Positions 1-6,214 of a stretch of 7,689 nucleotides of DNA are shown here, one piece after another; the stretch's first letter is position 1, and the number at the start of each line of letters is the position of its first letter. Origin of the DNA: Chloroflexota bacterium (GTDB lineage: Bacteria; Chloroflexota; Anaerolineae; Anaerolineales; UBA4823); assembly GCA_030636125.1 (NCBI GenBank), contig DAOVXM010000110.1, positions 1 through 7,689 on the forward strand, in the 5' to 3' direction. The notes under the pieces are model-generated. The model worked only from the letters and a program-made list of their open reading frames with translations, did not search any database and had not been told where the DNA came from. The position numbers and the translations under genes are program-made.

Positions 1-124
1 CGAGAGAGATGACCCAGATAGATGATCACCTCGGTGGAATAAGGGGAAGACAGCATCGGCGATGCCTTTGTTGTAAACCCGTTATTCCACCAGACAGAAT
101 GCGGCTTACAGACCGACCTGGGGT
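1..124 (+). ncRNA. rnpB: RNase P RNA, 3' part (5' end outside the window)
   Basis: This is the 3' portion of the catalytic RNA of ribonuclease P, which trims the 5' leader from tRNA precursors. What is seen: the conserved 3' core AGATAGATGATCACC at 16-30, then CAGAATGCGGCTTACAG at 96-112 (the CAGAAnnCGGCUUA box, part of which forms helix P4), then GACCGACC, which should be the 3' strand of helix P1. Between the two core boxes is a hairpin: GGTGGAATAA (33-42) pairs perfectly with TTATTCCACC (82-91), with GGG/CCC continuing the stem past a bulge and a small GCATC/GATGC hairpin (53-65) nested inside. That is the position of helix P19 in bacterial RNase P RNAs. A T-rich run (129-136) follows. The exact 3' end is estimated. 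The 5' domain and most of the P4 pairing partners lie upstream of the window, so the structural type cannot be settled here. Confidence 0.9.
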
Positions 125-219
125 ATGGTTTTTATTTGGGGATCAGCTCAGGATCTAAGGAAAAACAGCAAATTCAATATCAGGGTCATTCCCAGATAAA
201 TCAAAATCTCTTTGGGATT

Positions 220-780
220 TTATCGACCATATTCACCCATCAACTGCCCCTCAGCCAAAATGTGTCCTTGAATAGCTTTCTCAATATCTGCCTTGGCAGC
301 ACCTGACTGTAAGTAAAGCTCAGTATCGAGGGCGTAAAACTTGAAAAAATATCGGTGAGGTTTACCAGGAGGTGGGCATGGCCCACCATATTCAGGCTTA
401 TTCCAACTATTAACCCCTGCAACACCAACCTCTCGTTCACCTTCATTTAATGCATTGATATCGAGCGGCAGATCATATAACACCCAGTGAACCCATGTGC
501 CCACCGGAGCATCTGGATCATCCATGATGACAACCACGCTCTGAGCGCTATCAGGAATACCTGACCACACCAGAGGAGGAGATACATCCTCTCCATCACA
601 GGTGTACTTAGTGAGGATCGTCCCACCTTCAGTAAATGCATTACTGGAAACTTGAATATTCATCGAAATCTCACTTTCTTCAACTGATTCTGAAGCGGTT
701 GGTTTACAGGCCGATCCAATGAAAAAAAGAAAAAATAGAAAAAATCCTATCCAAAAATATTTTCTTCCCATCAATGTCAC
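220..780 (-). CDS. PEBP/YbhB-YbcL family protein, exported, possible lipoprotein
   Basis: Phosphatidylethanolamine-binding-protein-like protein of the bacterial YbhB/YbcL type. The physiological ligand of this family in bacteria is not well established. At 186 aa it is a usual family length (about 150-160 aa) plus an N-terminal export segment. Residues 7-20 are very hydrophobic (YFWIGFFLFFLFF), followed by IGSAC with Cys25. This resembles a lipobox, but Gly at -3 is unusual, so lipid attachment is likely rather than certain. Family signatures are DDPDAP (87-92), GTWVHW (94-99) and GGPCPPPGKPHRYFF (132-146), with the ligand-pocket Asp and His residues present. Start choice: GTG at 780 has a full AGGAGGT (788-794) seven bases upstream, while the ATG three codons further in sits 16 bases away. 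TATAAT-like (830-835) and TATAGT-like (819-824) hexamers lie upstream without a convincing -35. It is convergent with rnpB. Confidence 0.9.
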   Translation of the reverse strand: MTLMGRKYFWIGFFLFFLFFIGSACKPTASESVEESEISMNIQVSSNAFTEGGTILTKYTCDGEDVSPPLVWSGIPDSAQSVVVIMDDPDAPVGTWVHWVLYDLPLDINALNEGEREVGVAGVNSWNKPEYGGPCPPPGKPHRYFFKFYALDTELYLQSGAAKADIEKAIQGHILAEGQLMGEYGR

Positions 781-957
781 AATCGGTACCTCCTCTATAT
801 CAACACTAATTCAAGTTAACTATACCCTGATTATATCGATAATCACGACCAAACCTGTGGGAAAGCATCTCGACAAAACAGTATACAATTCTTCCTTCGA
901 ATTTTCACAAGCAACAAATCCTTAGATTATTCGATGCAGATCGAGGGTAAATCTCCA

Positions 958-1593
958 TCAAACACCTATCAAAATAGCTCGCGCCGGTGCACCATCTGAG
1001 CCAGCCAGCTTAAGTGGTAAACAATGTATTGTATACCGTCCTTGCGATACTTGAGAGAGGTCAAGACCCTCTACGATGACAATACCCGCCCCGAGAAGGA
1101 TTTCATGGGTGGACATAACATCATCATATGGGGCTACACTTAGATAATCAACCCCAACCAACTTTACGCCTCGATCTACAAGATATTGAGCACCATCGGG
1201 GCTGACGGCAACAAAATCCGGTTTAAATGCGCTTACTTGATCTGCCCATAATTTTGAGTTGCGAGTTTTAAAAAGTATACGTCGTGTTCGCGGTGGAATC
1301 TCCGCATCTTTCAAGACAGAGGCTGTGATTAGGTCAACATCTGGTAAATGGAGCACATAAACGCGACCAGTCAATGTTTTCAAAGCTAACTGATCAACAG
1401 TAGGAGCATCTCCTCCTAAAACATGATAAGGAGCGTCAATATGCGTGCCGCTATGAACGCTCATTGCAAACCGAGACACATTAAAGCCAGATCCATCCTC
1501 TGTTTTACTGACTCGCTCTAAGATTACTTCAGGTTCACCTGGCCAAACTGGGATATTTGGTGAGATCGTCGCTGTTATATCATAAATGTGCAT
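958..1593 (-). CDS. Cyclase family protein (kynurenine formamidase-like metal hydrolase)
   Basis: Member of the cyclase family (Pfam Cyclase), metal-dependent amide/ester hydrolases that include bacterial kynurenine formamidase KynB and isatin hydrolase. The family metal motif HxGTHxDxPxH is intact as HSGTHIDAPYH (residues 47-57: His47, His51, Asp53, His57). The second-half catalytic pair His163 (THEILL) and Glu175 (VEGLD) is also present. The opening DITATISPNIPVWPGEP is the usual N-terminal metal-site strand. At 211 aa it has the normal length and no signal peptide, so it should be cytoplasmic. No tryptophan-degradation gene adjoins it, so the substrate is not fixed and I give no kynB symbol. 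The ATG at 1593 has AGGAGG four bases upstream. A repeat element (1611-1724) begins eight bases beyond that Shine-Dalgarno, so the native promoter may have been displaced. I see no clear -10/-35 for it. Confidence 0.93.
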   Translation of the reverse strand: MHIYDITATISPNIPVWPGEPEVILERVSKTEDGSGFNVSRFAMSVHSGTHIDAPYHVLGGDAPTVDQLALKTLTGRVYVLHLPDVDLITASVLKDAEIPPRTRRILFKTRNSKLWADQVSAFKPDFVAVSPDGAQYLVDRGVKLVGVDYLSVAPYDDVMSTHEILLGAGIVIVEGLDLSQVSQGRYTIHCLPLKLAGSDGAPARAILIGV

Positions 1594-1610
1594 ATCGCCT
1601 CCTCATCTTA

Positions 1611-1724
1611 CTAGTGCAGTTGGGCCTAAATGCATCGGTGGTTTCTGTTGTCTCTTGCCCAACTGCTTAAAGTGTTGCGCCATTGTTACCAAACTATTGA
1701 GTCACTTTCGCCGCGCAACACTAG
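1611..1724 (+). repeat. CTAG-bounded non-coding repeat element, copy 1
   Basis: Its first 49 bases (1611-1659) recur at 7568-7616 with 46 identities, and similarity begins exactly at CTAG in both copies. The element contains two perfect 10-bp hairpin stems: GCAGTTGGGC (1616-1625) with GCCCAACTGC (1657-1666), and AGTGTTGCGC (1671-1680) with GCGCAACACT (1713-1722). It starts CTAGTG and closes CACTAG (1719-1724), so CTAG may be a target duplication or part of short terminal repeats. There is no transposase reading frame. This suggests a MITE-like or structured repeat. The right boundary is inferred from the CACTAG end and not from a second copy. Confidence 0.65.
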
Positions 1725-1797
1725 AGAGGTAACTACCCAGCCTAGGGCAGGGAGAACCGGAAAAATGTTCATCGCAACCGGACAGTTACTTAAAAAG
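1721..1797 (+). mobile_element. GTAAC-ended short inverted-repeat element, copy 1 (degraded)
   Basis: The 61-bp core (1729-1789) begins GTAACTACCCAG and ends CCGGACAGTTAC, so 9 of 12 terminal bases are inverted-repeat matches. Bases 1729-1755 match 6390-6416 on the opposite strand at 26 of 27 positions, which makes it a second, reversed copy of the better preserved element at 6353-6424. The flanking octamers CTAGAGAG and TTAAAAAG agree at 5 of 8 positions and differ only by transitions, which may be a decayed target duplication. The interior differs from the other copy. It directly abuts the CTAG-bounded repeat and has no coding capacity. Confidence 0.6.
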
Positions 1798-1945
1798 TAT
1801 ATATGAGGGTATGGGAAAACGCAAATATACTTGTTCACGACTTTGAAATCCATAAACCAAAGCTTTGTCTACGGTGTGATTTGATGAGACTTTTATCCAG
1901 ACCGCGAATATATGAAAGTTTTTACATTAATATTAATCTAAACCC

Positions 1946-1976
1946 TTGACTCTCCCCTAACAAGAGGTCGTATACT
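1946..1976 (+). promoter_or_regulatory. MerR-type promoter/operator with 19-bp spacer
   Basis: The -35 hexamer TTGACT (1946-1951) and -10 hexamer TATACT (1971-1976) are separated by 19 bp. This over-long spacer is the hallmark of promoters that MerR-family proteins activate by DNA distortion. The spacer region begins GACTCTCCCCT and ends AAGAGGTC: GAC (1948-1950) and GTC (1967-1969) are symmetric outer arms, with CTCT/AGAG matching after a one-base shift. It resembles the operators of multidrug-binding MerR regulators. It drives the merR-like gene at 2019, implying autoregulation. No other gene lies downstream on this strand. Confidence 0.7.
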
Positions 1977-2018
1977 CTAAACCAAAGTCTTCGACGACTC
2001 TTATCCGCGGAGGTAATT

Positions 2019-2828
2019 ATGCTTAAAATCGGCATGCTTGCTAATCTCAGCCGGGTCTCGGTGAAAACATTACGTTATTACGACCAGATTGGTTTACTAA
2101 AACCAGCCGAGATCGATACAAATACAGGATATCGCTATTATTCCATCAATCAATATCCTCGACTTAACCGCATACTGGCTCTTAAAGATCTTGACCTCTC
2201 GCTCGAGCAGATCGCTCAATTATTGGACGAGGACCTTCCTGCAGCCCAGCTACGGGGAATGCTACGTTTGAAGCAAGTAGAGATTCATAAACGGATGGAA
2301 GTGGAGATGGAGAAACTAGCTCGGGTAGAAGCACGGTTGGAACAGATAGAACAGGAGGACGAAGTGGCAAACTATGATGTTGTACTCAAAAAAATTGAAC
2401 CATCCCTAGTCGCATCGGTTCGAGATATGATCCCAAACTATCCCCAACAGGGACATCTATGGGATGAACTCGAAACCTACTTATATCAACATAAGATCAA
2501 CCCAATCGGACCTTGCTTAACGTTATATCATTCTGAAGAACCTGATATCGACGCGGAAGTATGTGAACCCGTGGATGAAGCTCCCCCTCCCCAAGGGCGG
2601 GTTAAGTTTCACGAATTACCCGGTGTTGAGTCAATGGCTTGCCTGGTGCATCATGGTACATTTGTTACTATCGGGGAGTCATACACAGCCATTTTGAAAT
2701 GGATCGAGGCGAACGGCTATCAAGTCTCAGGACCACCACGTGAGGTTTACCTGCAACCCGCAAAGAAGGGTTCACAAACCGATCCAAATCCAGTAACTGA
2801 GATTCAATTCCCAGTAGAGAAGCCATAG
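2019..2828 (+). CDS. MerR family transcriptional regulator with GyrI-like effector-binding domain
   Basis: A DNA-binding activator that should sense a small, probably hydrophobic or cationic molecule. Residues 1-70 form the winged helix-turn-helix: KIGMLANLSRVSVKTLRYYD is the classic MerR start, followed by GLLKP and GYRYYS. Residues 75-113 are a charged coiled-coil dimer helix (LKQVEIHKRMEVEMEKLARV). Residues 118-269 are a GyrI-like/BmrR-type effector pocket ending in the family motif PVTEIQFPV, whose Glu261 aligns with the conserved buried acid that contacts cationic drugs in BmrR. At 269 aa it is full length. The ATG has GGAGG (2009-2013) five bases upstream. No efflux pump or modifying enzyme adjoins it, so the regulon beyond its own promoter is unknown. 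It is convergent with the menC operon across a shared hairpin. Confidence 0.95.
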   Translation: MLKIGMLANLSRVSVKTLRYYDQIGLLKPAEIDTNTGYRYYSINQYPRLNRILALKDLDLSLEQIAQLLDEDLPAAQLRGMLRLKQVEIHKRMEVEMEKLARVEARLEQIEQEDEVANYDVVLKKIEPSLVASVRDMIPNYPQQGHLWDELETYLYQHKINPIGPCLTLYHSEEPDIDAEVCEPVDEAPPPQGRVKFHELPGVESMACLVHHGTFVTIGESYTAILKWIEANGYQVSGPPREVYLQPAKKGSQTDPNPVTEIQFPVEKP

Positions 2829-2837
2829 CTATCCTAT

Positions 2838-2870
2838 AAAAGGCCGTAAACCCAGGACCTGGGTTTACGG
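2838..2870 (-). terminator. Hairpin terminator between convergent merR and menC
   Basis: A perfect 13-bp inverted repeat: CCGTAAACCCAGG (2844-2856) and CCTGGGTTTACGG (2858-2870) around a single central base, so the real loop uses a few stem bases. Read on the minus strand it is followed by CCTTTTATAG, a short U tract, placing it 26 bases after the menC stop. On the plus strand it lies 16 bases after the merR stop but lacks an immediate T run, so termination in that direction may be weaker. Confidence 0.8.
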
Positions 2871-2895
2871 GTGGTGGCTAGCCTGCCAAGACTTT

Positions 2896-4002
2896 TTAAG
2901 GTAACGCAACTTGTTTTACAGTAAACTTCTCAAGTGCTGCCTGGTCAATCGTCACACCCAAACCAGGATCGGTAGGGACCGTGATGGTACTGTCAGGGTT
3001 GAGACTAAAAGATTCGAAGGTTATATCTTTGGTGTAATATCTATCTGATGCAGAGATATCACCTGGTAGGGTGAAACCCGGCAATGCTGCTAAAGCCAGA
3101 TTAGCAGCACGACCAACACCTGTTTCCAACATGCCGCCACACCACACCGGCACACTTTGGGTGCGACATAGATCGTGAATTGCTATGGCTTCGCTGAGTC
3201 CACCCACCCGCCCTGGTTTGATATTGATTACCCGGCAAGCTTTCATCTCAAGAGCTTGGCGCGTGTGGCGTACAGACAAAATGCTTTCATCCAAACACAA
3301 AGGGGTGGTAAACCGGGCCTGCAAACGACTATGATCCCATAAATCATCTTCTGCAAGTGGTTGTTCTATCAGCAAGAGGTTCATATCATCTAAAGGTTTG
3401 AGGGTCTCAGCAGATTCGGATGTATAAGCTGAATTAGCATCCACTTGCAACCGCAAATCGGGAAAGGAACTTCGTACAGCTTGCGTATCCACAACATCAC
3501 GGCCTGGCTTAATTTTAATTTTTATCCGTTGGTAGCCCTTAACGAGGTATGACTCGACTACTTTTACCAAATCCTCAGGAGAATCCTGGATCCCTATCGA
3601 GACGCCAACTTCCACACGTTCACGCACACCACCAAAAAGTTCTCGTAGAGAGCGTCCTTGAACTTTGCCATATACATCCCATAAAGCCATCTCCAGACCC
3701 GCTTTCGCCATGCGATGTCCACGAATATATTTGGTAAACAAATGCATGTCCCCAGGGTGATCGATATCTTTTCCCAACACAGCCGGAAGGATAAAGCTAC
3801 TTAATATATGCCAAGCAGTACCCACAGTCTCATACGCGTAGCCGGGATCACGATCAGCGGCACACTCCCCAAAACCCACTACCCCATTGGCGTGCACCTC
3901 CAATAGAATACAATCCCTGGTATTGATACGCCCAAAAGAAGTCTCGAAGGGCGAAACTAATGGCATTCGCAAGTGATAAAGGATCACTCGAGAAATGTTC
4001 AT
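2896..4002 (-). CDS. menC: o-Succinylbenzoate synthase / N-succinylamino acid racemase (enolase superfamily)
   Basis: Cytoplasmic enzyme of the muconate-lactonizing subgroup of the enolase superfamily. Members of this branch dehydrate SHCHC to o-succinylbenzoate in menaquinone synthesis and/or racemise N-succinylamino acids. At 368 aa it is normal length. The capping domain covers about residues 1-125 and the TIM barrel the rest. Catalytic residues are intact: KIK (Lys161, Lys163), metal ligands Asp188 (VDAN), Glu213 (IEQP) and Asp238 (LDES), and the opposite base Lys262 (INIKPGRVGG). GGMLETGVGR (289-298) is the usual substrate-side loop. The start overlaps the stop of the upstream GNAT gene as ATGA (3999-4002), so the two are translationally coupled. 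No other men gene is visible, and the GNAT partner argues for the racemase (NSAR) role. Sequence alone cannot separate the two activities, so the symbol reflects the family. Confidence 0.93.
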   Translation of the reverse strand: MNISRVILYHLRMPLVSPFETSFGRINTRDCILLEVHANGVVGFGECAADRDPGYAYETVGTAWHILSSFILPAVLGKDIDHPGDMHLFTKYIRGHRMAKAGLEMALWDVYGKVQGRSLRELFGGVRERVEVGVSIGIQDSPEDLVKVVESYLVKGYQRIKIKIKPGRDVVDTQAVRSSFPDLRLQVDANSAYTSESAETLKPLDDMNLLLIEQPLAEDDLWDHSRLQARFTTPLCLDESILSVRHTRQALEMKACRVINIKPGRVGGLSEAIAIHDLCRTQSVPVWCGGMLETGVGRAANLALAALPGFTLPGDISASDRYYTKDITFESFSLNPDSTITVPTDPGLGVTIDQAALEKFTVKQVALP

Positions 4003-4919
4003 AATGTACTTTCTCCATGGGCAAGTATGTAGACACTCCGTGAGAACTCGCCAGGTACGTGAATAAAATCGGTTACCAGATAACCTTGACTGAATAGTGC
4101 TTCAAATATTTGACGGGTATGTATACGCCACTCCAAGGCTAGTGCAGGATTGGAAGCTTTGAGCGCCATAAAATCTGGTGGGATTTCAACAAGTATGATG
4201 TTCTTTTCAATTTTTTCAGGCGATTTTTCCTGAAAAGTTAACTGCCCATCCATATCCATTTCCATTTTCATTGGTCGTTGCCAACCATCTTCATCGATCC
4301 AGGCAGGGTTTACCATTTCGAATCCAGCAGTAATGTAATGATCTAAATCAAGTGGTTTACGTGCTCGTTTACTTAAACGCGAATCCACTCGAGCTGTATT
4401 CACCCACCAATCTACTTGAAATCGATCAGATGGTAAGCCTACATTTAAACTATCACGCATCTTTCCGTAAACCTCGCGTAAGTAAGTATTACATACCGCG
4501 CCCAACTTGCTGATATTCAAATATGCATTACGGCTGATTAAGGGGTCGTATGTCCAGGTGATGCGGTCCAATCCCTGGTGGCGAACCATTTGCCACTGGG
4601 CTCGCTTTAAAGCGAAACCAATACCTCGATTACGATGATCAGGATGCACACCCATCATATGAGAACAATGTTTAGGTCGTGGTCCATCCGGAGTGAAATA
4701 CAGTCCTGGAAATCCAAACACAAACCCAATCATGGCTGGTGAACCCGGTGCAAGGTCTTCGTCAAAAGCGCCTACGACCAGCCCACCATTGTGGGCAACC
4801 GTTAATAACAGGTGGTCTGGCACTACATCCACTTCACTCCCTGGCCAAACCAAAAGCTCTAACTCTTCCACCGCTGCCATATCTTGTGGTGTTTCCAATA
4901 TTCGTAAGGTAATCGACAT
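3999..4919 (-). CDS. GNAT family acyltransferase (COG3375-like), probable partner of the racemase
   Basis: Gcn5-related N-acyltransferase that should use an acyl-CoA donor. The acyl-CoA loop is VHPDHRNRGIG (residues 93-103 counted from the ATG at 4925), matching the GNAT motif A pattern R/QxxGxG/A. The ITWTYDPLISRNAYLNISKLG segment (from residue 122, 21 residues) is typical of the COG3375-type branch. About 306 aa is longer than simple GNATs because of a C-terminal extension of unknown role. Start: GGGAG (4927-4931) is only one base from the ATG at 4925 but seven from the ATG at 4919, so I place the start at 4919. It sits 31 bp after the epimerase stop and overlaps the menC start by four bases. 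Family knowledge: GNATs next to NSAR genes can succinylate D-amino acids. That activity here is inferred from context. Confidence 0.88.
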   Translation of the reverse strand: MSITLRILETPQDMAAVEELELLVWPGSEVDVVPDHLLLTVAHNGGLVVGAFDEDLAPGSPAMIGFVFGFPGLYFTPDGPRPKHCSHMMGVHPDHRNRGIGFALKRAQWQMVRHQGLDRITWTYDPLISRNAYLNISKLGAVCNTYLREVYGKMRDSLNVGLPSDRFQVDWWVNTARVDSRLSKRARKPLDLDHYITAGFEMVNPAWIDEDGWQRPMKMEMDMDGQLTFQEKSPEKIEKNIILVEIPPDFMALKASNPALALEWRIHTRQIFEALFSQGYLVTDFIHVPGEFSRSVYILAHGESTL

Positions 4920-4950
4920 GCTCATTCTCCCGAATTATTGGCTATATGAC

Positions 4951-5889
4951 TTAAACCCGCCGTTTCACGAGTGTGCTGAACAATGACCGGCGCCAATTTT
5001 CACCATGTAAATAATCTAAACGCTGTGACATCCGTGATGGCATCAAATGAAACACACGTGGTATCGTATCCAAGGCGCAGGTGCGGTTTGCCGCCAGGTA
5101 ATCCAACCAATAAACAGAGATTGGCAATCCTGGAAAGATCGTCTCTAACATTACGGTTACTCCGCGCAGGAACGGAGGGCGCATCGGCACAATGCGTCGG
5201 TGAATACCCACTTCTTCCATCACCATCTCAACAACCTGTTTAAATGTGAAATACTCAGGACCTCCAACCTCATACATCTCATTGCGGGTGGCATCATCAT
5301 CCAGGGCCCAGGTGAGGCAAGTGACCAGGTCCTCCACCCAAAGAGGTTGAATTAATGTGCTGCCATCTCCTGGTGTAAGAAAAATGAACGGCAGCGGACT
5401 GATCAATCGGGCTAAACCAGTCGTAAAGCCATCATTGGGTCCAAAAATGATGGCAGTTCGCAATATAGTGTAATCAATACCACTTCGCCGGATATGTTCT
5501 TCGGCAATTGCTTTAGACTTCAACACTGGAAAAGCCGATGCGCGATCAGCTCCGAGATGGCTAAGGTAAAACAAACGATCCACTCGAGCATCTGCTGCGG
5601 CCAATGTCACTGCCTGTGTGCCTTGAATGACAACATCCATCAGACTGGCATAAGCTCCACGTCTCTCCACGCCGGCTAAGTGGTATACAGTATCAACGCC
5701 CACCATTGCAGCACGCAAGCCTCGTTCGTCGTTTAAACTACTGACTGCGACCTCCACCCCTACTCCACGAGGTAGGTTGGGTGATCGAGAAGATGGTCGG
5801 ATCAAGGTCCGCACGGGGTACCCTGACTCCACTAAGCTGCGAATCAGAGCTTTACCAATAAAACCTGTTCCGCCTGTTACGAGTATCAT
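4951..5889 (-). CDS. NAD(P)-binding epimerase/reductase, atypical extended SDR (NDUFA9-like)
   Basis: A Rossmann-fold oxidoreductase or nucleotide-binding protein. The nucleotide loop TGGTGFIG begins at residue 5 of the chosen start, and YHLAGV follows in the usual position. The catalytic YxxxK is not standard: the segment reads YLSHLGAD then, 10 residues later, KSKAIAEEHI, which keeps the Lys of the NDUFA9-like/atypical SDR group but not an obvious Tyr. The substrate is therefore unknown. IIFGPNDGF and PLWVEDLVTCL are typical downstream motifs. The protein is 312 aa from the ATG at 5889. An in-frame TTG at 5928 would add 13 residues, but it has no Shine-Dalgarno and coincides with the -35 box, so I reject it. 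It is the first gene of a minus-strand operon with the GNAT and menC genes, and its link to amino-acid metabolism is unclear. Confidence 0.9.
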   Translation of the reverse strand: MILVTGGTGFIGKALIRSLVESGYPVRTLIRPSSRSPNLPRGVGVEVAVSSLNDERGLRAAMVGVDTVYHLAGVERRGAYASLMDVVIQGTQAVTLAAADARVDRLFYLSHLGADRASAFPVLKSKAIAEEHIRRSGIDYTILRTAIIFGPNDGFTTGLARLISPLPFIFLTPGDGSTLIQPLWVEDLVTCLTWALDDDATRNEMYEVGGPEYFTFKQVVEMVMEEVGIHRRIVPMRPPFLRGVTVMLETIFPGLPISVYWLDYLAANRTCALDTIPRVFHLMPSRMSQRLDYLHGENWRRSLFSTLVKRRV

Positions 5890-5898
5890 CGTCCCAAG

Positions 5899-5928
5899 AT
5901 TATAGCATGCACTTATTTTTGAAACCAA
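5899..5928 (-). promoter_or_regulatory. Extended -10 promoter of the epimerase-GNAT-menC operon
   Basis: On the minus strand there is a consensus TATAAT (5904-5899) preceded by TGC, an extended -10, with TTGGTT (5928-5923) 18 bp upstream as a partial -35. The predicted start is about base 5892, only three bases before the ATG at 5889. The message should therefore be leaderless or nearly so, which agrees with the lack of a good Shine-Dalgarno there. Confidence 0.6.
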
Positions 5929-5967
5929 ACCATCAAGAATACGTATATACCCATAGCAAAACTAAAA

Positions 5968-6010
5968 GATAATGACTGCTTCGTGTGAAGCAGGACGAAC
6001 AATAATTATC
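5968..6010 (+). promoter_or_regulatory. Nested dyad upstream of the small membrane protein
   Basis: An inner hairpin CTGCTTC-GTGT-GAAGCAG (5976-5993, seven perfect pairs) sits inside an outer GATAAT (5968-5973) / ATTATC (6005-6010) pair. It ends nine bases before the Shine-Dalgarno of the 60-aa gene and lies between divergent genes. It could be a leader hairpin or a repressor site. Function is not shown. Confidence 0.4.
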
Positions 6011-6031
6011 AGATGACTGGAGGATGTTGTC

Positions 6032-6214
6032 ATGGGATTGATAGAATTGATCACCGGAATTATCGGCGGAGTACTCGGCCTGATTGGAGGCGTAATTGGC
6101 CTGGTCATAGGGCTAGTCGGTGCCATACTCGGGTTAACCTGCGCAGGGGTCGTGATCCTGCTTGTGCTTCTTCTTTTAACCCCACTGGTGTTGCTGTTCT
6201 TGATCATATTTTAA
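6032..6214 (+). CDS. Small glycine-zipper membrane protein, 60 aa
   Basis: I do not recognise a family. The 60-residue product has one charged residue (Glu5) and is otherwise almost entirely Gly, Ile, Leu and Val. Residues 8-34 form a glycine-rich helix with a repeating GGVxGL/GLVxGLV pattern (glycines at 9, 12, 13, 16, 19, 20, 23, 27, 30 and 34). A short TCAG link follows, then a second purely aliphatic segment (39-60). Two membrane helices in a hairpin are the likely topology. The start is well supported: GGAGG (6019-6023) lies eight bases before ATG. The frame overlapping it on the other strand has a low-complexity Thr/Pro/Ser-rich product typical of an antisense shadow. Possible roles include a membrane-stress peptide, pore or toxin, or a packing protein, but none is demonstrated. 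It is divergent from the epimerase operon and has its own upstream hairpin. Confidence 0.75.
   Translation: MGLIELITGIIGGVLGLIGGVIGLVIGLVGAILGLTCAGVVILLVLLLLTPLVLLFLIIF

Larger units (their letters stand above)
1594..2018. other. Gene-free stretch with small repeats and the merR promoter
   Basis: No credible coding region is seen in these 425 bases. From left to right it holds the Shine-Dalgarno of the cyclase gene (minus strand, 1598-1603), a CTAG-bounded repeat with two hairpins (1611-1724), a GTAAC-ended short element (1729-1789), an AT-rich stretch without recognisable structure (1798-1940), and a MerR-type promoter with leader and Shine-Dalgarno (1946-2013). The nonamer AAACCAAAG occurs twice (1854-1862 and 1979-1987), the second copy at the expected merR transcript start. 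This could be chance. Confidence 0.8.

Noticed and set aside
719..925. 68-aa plus-strand frame overlapping the PEBP signal peptide
   Set aside because: The Lys/Asn-rich start is the reverse of the Phe/Leu-rich export segment. There is no Shine-Dalgarno, and the PEBP gene explains the coding signal.
4693..5243. Two plus-strand frames across the GNAT/epimerase junction
   Set aside because: Both are antisense to genes with clear family motifs and have no ribosome binding site or recognisable domain.
5962..6207. 81-aa minus-strand frame opposite the glycine-zipper gene
   Set aside because: Its product is a Thr/Pro/Ser/Ile mixture produced by reading Gly/Val/Ile codons backwards. The plus-strand frame has the Shine-Dalgarno.
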